Shown: piece by piece, positions 59,951-64,000 of the stretch
Layout: every line of letters starts with the position of its first letter
Numbering within the stretch: position 1 is the stretch's first letter
DNA from: Megaustenia siamemsis
Lineage: Eukaryota; Mollusca; Gastropoda; Stylommatophora; Ariophantidae
DNA length: 64,000 nt
Assembly (NCBI GenBank): GCA_032433765.1
Contig: JAVIAB010000049.1
Location: 20,939,779-21,003,778 of the forward strand
Direction: 5' to 3'
Translations under genes and position numbers: made by a program
The notes under the pieces: generated by a model
Databases searched by the model: none
What the model saw: the letters and a program-made list of their open reading frames with translations, nothing else
What the model was told of the DNA's origin: nothing

Positions 59951-60177
59951 AACCACCAACCAAATATTTTAACCCACAAGCTAGCGGGGTTTATTCATTT
60001 TACGGTACACTCCCTTAGCTTTCTACTCTCCCGAACATTCCTGCAAGACAGCAGGGCATCCACAGGTTGTAGTGTTTACTGCATACTGCAGCAGGTAAAA
60101 TTACCTGACTTGACATCATAAGGTCGTTACATGGGCGTTGATGCGCTGTATCGCTATTTACGGTAACATTAAGCCTC

Positions 60178-60350
60178 GGAAGCCTAGTTGGGAAAACCTT
60201 TCCCTCTATCTACTTCCCTCTATCTAGTGTGTGTGTTCTGTTCCTGCTGGACGCAGTTCGTGAATTGTACTCGAGGTTGGAAAAAAAAAAAGAATTCTAC
60301 GCGATTGACCCAGCCACTGGCAGAAATGGGTACCAGGTGTTCATTCTATG
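60178..60350 (+). mobile_element. SINE-2, internally deleted
   Basis: GAAGCCTAGTTGGGAAAACC corresponds to the reversed-arm head context, then GTGAATTGTACTCGAGGTTG, GACCCAGCCACTGGC and AAATGGGTACCAGG. The head part with the B box has been lost. Confidence 0.7.
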
Positions 60351-60685
60351 AGAAGGTGATGATATGCGCCTCTTTCGTGAGTTATTATGGGAGGGGGGGG
60401 GGACTTTTTTTAGGAGCCTCCAAACAATTCTCTCCCGTGTGTTACCGGGGCCTCATTATGAGGGAAGTAAAGAATAGTGACACTGTGACCTTCCAAGCAT
60501 GTTGTAAGAGGCGACTAAGGAGGTTGATCGATGGCTTGACAAGCTGCCATTGTAAAAAGTATTGTTATGGAAACAGAGCCATAGATTATAGAAGTAGTGA
60601 TCTCTGCAATATGTGCCATTTTGGCACGCAAGGTTTCTGTTTTTGAGATTGTGGTTCTGCCCTATGTGCCGTCTTCAGCTCGAAA
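60351..60685. other. Unannotated stretch
   Basis: G-run at 60391; AGGCGACTAAGGAGGTTGAT may be part of a SINE but no partner is visible. Confidence 0.35.
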
Positions 60686-60689
60686 GGAA

Positions 60690-61265
60690 AATATATGGAT
60701 GGATGGATGAATGGATGGATGGATGATAGGATGGATGGATGGATGGATGGATGGATGGATGATAGGATGGATGGATGGATGGATGGATGGATGGATGGAT
60801 GGATGGATGGATGAATGGATGGATGGATGATAGGATGGATGGATGGATGGATGGATGGATGGATGGATGAAAGGATGGATGGATGGATGGATGGATGAAT
60901 GGATGGATGGATGATAGGATGGATGGATGGATGGATGGATGGATGGATGGATGGATGGATGGATGGATGAAAGGATGGATGGATGGATGGATGGAAGGAT
61001 GGATGGATGGATGGATGGATGGATGGATGGATGGACGGATTATAGGATGGATGGATGAAAGGATGGATGGATGGATAGATGGATGATAGGATGGATGGAT
61101 GGACGGATTATAGGATGGATGGATGGATGGATGGACGGATAGATGGATGGATGGATGGATGGATGGATGGATGGATGGATGGATGGACGAATGGATGGAC
61201 GGATAGATGGATGGATGGATAGATGGATGATAGGATGGATGGATGGATGGATGAATAGATAGAAA
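60690..61265. repeat. (GGAT)n tetranucleotide block
   Basis: GGATGGATGGATGAAAGG, GGATGATAGG and GGACGGAT variants recur. The minus frames (IHPSIHPS) are artefacts. Confidence 0.95.
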
Positions 61266-61350
61266 CATTTCTGAATAGTGGCCGAGCACATACGGGTAAA
61301 TAACCCCGCGTGTTAAGACGTCGATTCAAGTCTCGTACCTTAACCTTACT
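61266..61350 (+). mobile_element. SINE-2 tail
   Basis: TGGCCGAGCACATACGGGTA, CCGCGTGTTAAGACGTCGAT then TCAAGTCTCGTACC equals the SINE-2 3' end. The (GGAT)n block lies where SINE-2 has CCTGGATAGGCGGCC, so it could have expanded from that GGAT. Confidence 0.85.
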
Positions 61351-61384
61351 TAGCTAAACTGTAATATTTGCTCTTTTTCAGGTC

Positions 61385-61548
61385 CAACATATATGTCTTC
61401 GGGAAAAGTTTTTGGAGTACGGGGTTGCCTTCCCTCTCGACCACTACTGATTTGGCCAGTCTAGACTAGACAGTCTGTTACTAGGGTGAAGATGTGTACT
61501 GTGGTCTAGATAGTTCTGGTTCATCGCTCCTGGCTCAAGTGATGATCA
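61385..61548 (+). mobile_element. Repeat X relic
   Basis: TTTTTGGAGTACGGGGTTGC, CAGTCTGTTACTAGGGTGAA and TTCATCGCTCCTGGCTCAAG match X at 4360-4490 with many changes. Confidence 0.6.
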
Positions 61549-61655
61549 GCTATGAATCACTAGCAGCTATGAATCACTAGCAGCTATGAATCACTAGCAG
61601 CTATGAATCACTAGCAGCTATGAATCACTAGCAGCTATGAATCACTAGCAGTCTT
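61549..61655. repeat. 17-bp tandem repeat
   Basis: Six to seven units of AGCTATGAATCACTAGC, perfect. It begins within the X relic (AGCTGTGGGTCGCTGAC-like in intact X), so an X-internal segment was amplified. Confidence 0.92.
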
Positions 61656-62150
61656 CAGCTTTGTTAATATCCGGCGTCTTTTCTTCTCTGTTTCTTTTCC
61701 TTCCTCTTCTTCTGCTTATTTTGCTGCTCCTCTTCTTCTTGTTCTTCTTCCCATCTTTTTTTTTCTTTTAATTCCTCTATTTCGTATTTTTTTTTTTCGA
61801 ATTTTTTTCCCTGCTTTCTTCAATTGAAGCCACAGCGAGGAACTTTTTGTGTTTGTTTGTTTGTTTGTTTGAATGCGTTGCTCTTCATGACTTCACCCTC
61901 TCTAGGACTGTGGGTAGTGAGATCCGACATCCAGCCCTCTCAGATAAGGGTTAACAAAAGGGGGCCCTGTGGGCACTCTTGCACGTTAAAGTATCCATGA
62001 CAGCTGAAAGTCGGTATAAGGAGGGCAAGATAGCTTCTATCATGCATAAAGCAGCAATGGAAATTTACTTATGCTAATGCCGGATGCACTGGGCCTTAAT
62101 GTTGACGTAAATTAGTGCCGTAACGCATTCACACAAACACATAACTCGTG
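61656..62150. other. Dispersed T/C-rich segment and unannotated sequence
   Basis: GTTCTTCTTCCCATCTTTTT to GCTTTCTTCAATTGAAGCCA (61747-61832) recurs at 63911-64000, cut by the window end. No further features recognised. Confidence 0.55.
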
Positions 62151-62154
62151 AAGA

Positions 62155-62402
62155 TTGAAGAGGAAGAAGAAGAAGAAGAAGAAGAACAAGAGGAAGAAGA
62201 AGAACAAGAAGAAGTAGAAGAAGTTGAGGAAGAAAAAAGAAGAGAAAGAGGAAAAACAAAATAAAGAAGAAGAATAAGAAGGAGAAGAAGAGGAAGATTA
62301 AGAAGTAGAAGAAAAGGAAGGTATAAGAAGAAGAAGAGGTTGCTGAAGAAGCAGAAGAAGAGAAGGAAGTAGTAGATGAAGAAGAAGAAGAAGAAGAAGT
62401 AG
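62155..62402. repeat. (GAA)n microsatellite
   Basis: GAAGAAGAAGAAGAAGAAC with AGG and GTA variants. It is mostly purine; poly-L/S minus frames are artefacts. Confidence 0.93.
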
Positions 62403-62439
62403 TATAGAGAAATAAGAAAAACTAGAGTAATAGAAGAGT

Positions 62440-62700
62440 AACAATAGTCGTGACCTACATCGGAAGGCAACAAATGAAATCATTTGGATAAGTAATGTGG
62501 TTATCTGCAAACACCAGCCCACAGACTGCGTTAACAACAAGACACAACAAAGAAAATGTAGCTGAACACCTCCCCAGAGATGACAAGCAAAATATCTGAC
62601 GCCACTCCCAAAGCACTTTATATGGGGCGGACAAAGATTACATTCATGGGAACTCTATGTTTCCCTCAACACTGAAAGGCATCGGAGGATATACAAACAA
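62440..62700 (+). mobile_element. LINE relic of the D/J type, very decayed
   Basis: KATNEIIWISNVVIC is in another frame; RQQMKSFGXVMWLSANTSPQ, TLYGADKDYIHGN and SMFPSTLKGIGGYTNK resemble the order KQQIKWFGHV...LYLPSTL. Stops throughout. Confidence 0.4.
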
Positions 62701-63074
62701 GACAATAAAGGAGAATGGAAAAGACAAAATAAAAGTTTGTCCTAAACATGAATCAACAGCCGAATCTACAACAACGGCGACGTAGATTCTAGAGTTATTT
62801 GCTCAAAGCCATATTTCTAAAGTTATGGCGAGATGTAATCTGCCCAATTATATCATCTACAATATTTTCCTTTCTTTGGAGGTTGCTTGTAAAAGCACAG
62901 CTATTTGTTCTTTGCCCTAAACTGAAATCTTAGTTATTAGCTTGAAAATTATTTCATTGAAAAATTCATTTCGGGAAAAATATTCACATTTTAAAATAGA
63001 GATTCATGTAATCACTTGGAATGTGTAATAGGAGAAACGTGTGAAAGTTATCTTCATGGAGAAATATAAATGAA
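62701..63074. other. Unannotated stretch
   Basis: Nothing recognised. Confidence 0.4.
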
Positions 63075-63600
63075 CAACAAGTATGGCAAGAAAGTCATTT
63101 TAATGCCATGAAAAAAATGTACTAACATCAAAACAAATAACACCAGGGCTAAAACTAAGAATAGCAAATTGTTACATATTCTCAATATTCCTGTATGGGA
63201 CAGAAACATGGACATTAGATTAGAAAACAGAATAGAAAATTGAAGCCTTTGAAATGTGGATATATAGAAGAATAGGTAGAATTGGATGGAAAGAAAAGAA
63301 AACAAACGATGAAGTTTTAAAACAACTAAAAATGAAAAGAGAACTACTAAACACAACTAGAACAAGACAAATGAAATTGTTGGAGCATGTTGAAAGACAC
63401 AACAGCCTACTAAAAGTAATCTTGGAGGGGAAAATACAAGGTAAAAGAGGCAGAGGCAGACCAAGACTAACATGGACGAGTAACATCAAAAGATGGACAA
63501 GTCAATCTATGACAACCTGCACCATCAAAGCAAGAAGCAGAGTGGAATGGCGCTCCATGGTAGCCAATCTCCGATGCAGAGACAGTACTCAATGATGATC
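63075..63600 (+). mobile_element. LINE-C 3' fragment, 113-codon open frame
   Basis: MWIYRRIGRIGWKEKKTNDE, VLKQLKMKRELLNTTRTRQM, KLLEHVERHNSLLKVILEGK, RGRGRPRLTWTSNIKRWTSQ, and VANLRCRDSTQ then TGA. The GHVKRH motif has become EHVERH here. Upstream KTEQKIEAF is frameshifted. The tail is TGATGATCTTG. Confidence 0.9.
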
Positions 63601-63684
63601 TTGCAAACATGACAGCATTTGTTGACGAAGATGTCCAGAGATTAGTACAATTCTCCTAATTCTTAAAACTGATATTTTATTCTA

Positions 63685-63910
63685 GTAAAGTAAAGTACCC
63701 CCGTCACGCCAAGTGGCGTACAGGGAATATGGTGTTAGTGGCCATAGATTTTACAGACCTTCGGCACATGATTTTTGGGGCAATGTGGTCGGTATTACGC
63801 CCCTGCAGCTTTACTTTCCGGGGAAAAAATTCTCGGTACCCATTAAAGGCTGGGTGAAGCGGGAGCCGTCGATTGCGATCGAACCCTACCTCTTGTCCTT
63901 TGTAGTCCAG
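63685..63910 (-). mobile_element. SINE-1, minus strand, head missing
   Basis: CACGCCAAGTGGCG hairpin at the left, GATCGAACCCTACC B box, ending GTCCTTTGTAGTCCAG where the head should follow; the dispersed T/C-rich segment joins directly. No target duplication is visible. Confidence 0.88.
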
Positions 63911-64000
63911 TTGTTCTTCTTCCCATCTTTATTTCTTTTAATTTCTCTATTTCGTATTTTTTTTTAGCATTTATTTTCTTGCTTTCTTCAATTGAAACCA
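63911..64000 (+). repeat. Dispersed T/C-rich segment, second copy
   Basis: TTGTTCTTCTTCCCATCTTT to TTGCTTTCTTCAATTGAAAC equals 61747-61832. Truncated by the window edge. Confidence 0.8.

Noticed and set aside
60675..61289. A 204-codon frame of IHPS repeats
   Set aside because: Translation of (GGAT)n; a well-known database artefact type.

Overview
This window reads as intergenic, repeat-saturated nuclear DNA from an animal, probably an invertebrate. The reasons are many 5'-truncated non-LTR retrotransposon (LINE) tails, a mariner transposon, tRNA-derived SINEs with target-site duplications, hAT-like ends, and long mini- and microsatellites. I cannot narrow the clade from sequence alone. I found no convincing host protein-coding gene, rRNA or functional tRNA gene. 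Almost every long open frame is a decayed transposon or a tandem repeat read as protein.

Working family names, mine only. LINE-A: RT-proximal C-terminus with VPWTAKKTNEEVL and a (GAT)n tail. LINE-B: related, with REQLEYIVTTGKIEGRRDRG. LINE-C: GWKEKKTNDEVLKQLK and RGRGRPRLTW. LINE-D: FADD motif and GRPRKRWVDGILEALGNI. LINE-E: WNPQGKRQRGRPRNSW. LINE-F: GRPRRRWIDAVTETCNNKG. LINE-G: cysteine/histidine tail, QTADF, (GA)n. LINE-H: RNase H. Minor relics are I to N. SINE-1 (15 copies or pieces), SINE-2, SINE-3, SINE-4 and SINE-5 have tRNA-like heads. X and Y are dispersed repeats of unknown class.

Layout. 0-7 kb: a LINE-G tail, a 38-bp minisatellite, SINE-1, LINE-C, LINE-A, LINE-B split by repeat X, then a 30-bp array inside a hAT-like end and a 35-bp array. 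7-12.4 kb: LINE-C copies holding LINE-D, LINE-A and a mariner, with a GTGA tetranucleotide block between. 12.4-24 kb: SINE-5, the best LINE-D (RT), 48- and 41-bp arrays, three SINE-1, LINE-B, LINE-E with a 38-bp array, LINE-A, LINE-B, and LINE-H. 24-32 kb: LINE-G, LINE-C, LINE-A, a LINE-K array, LINE-E, LINE-B, and a 2-kb 136-bp LINE-F array. 32-38 kb: LINE-A inside SINE-4, 2 kb of purine/pyrimidine simple sequence, CTT-rich DNA, and LINE-F inside LINE-A. 38-46 kb: SINE-1, LINE-D, LINE-C, and a 43-bp satellite carrying SINEs and an inverted duplication. 46-64 kb: more nested LINEs, a 26-bp TC array, a terminal-inverted-repeat element in two inverted copies, LINE-D, LINE-J, hAT-like pieces, a GGAT array and a final LINE-C and SINE-1.

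The most interesting pattern is recurrent. In at least four unrelated LINE families (C, E, F, K) a short stretch of 3'-terminal coding sequence has become a tandem array of 38 to 136 bp units, still lying in or next to the parent LINE tail. Together with about ten datable nested insertions, a SINE 3' hairpin kept while its loop changed, a higher-order 43-bp satellite and a 3-kb inverted duplication, this makes the window a record of how LINE tails can seed satellite DNA.
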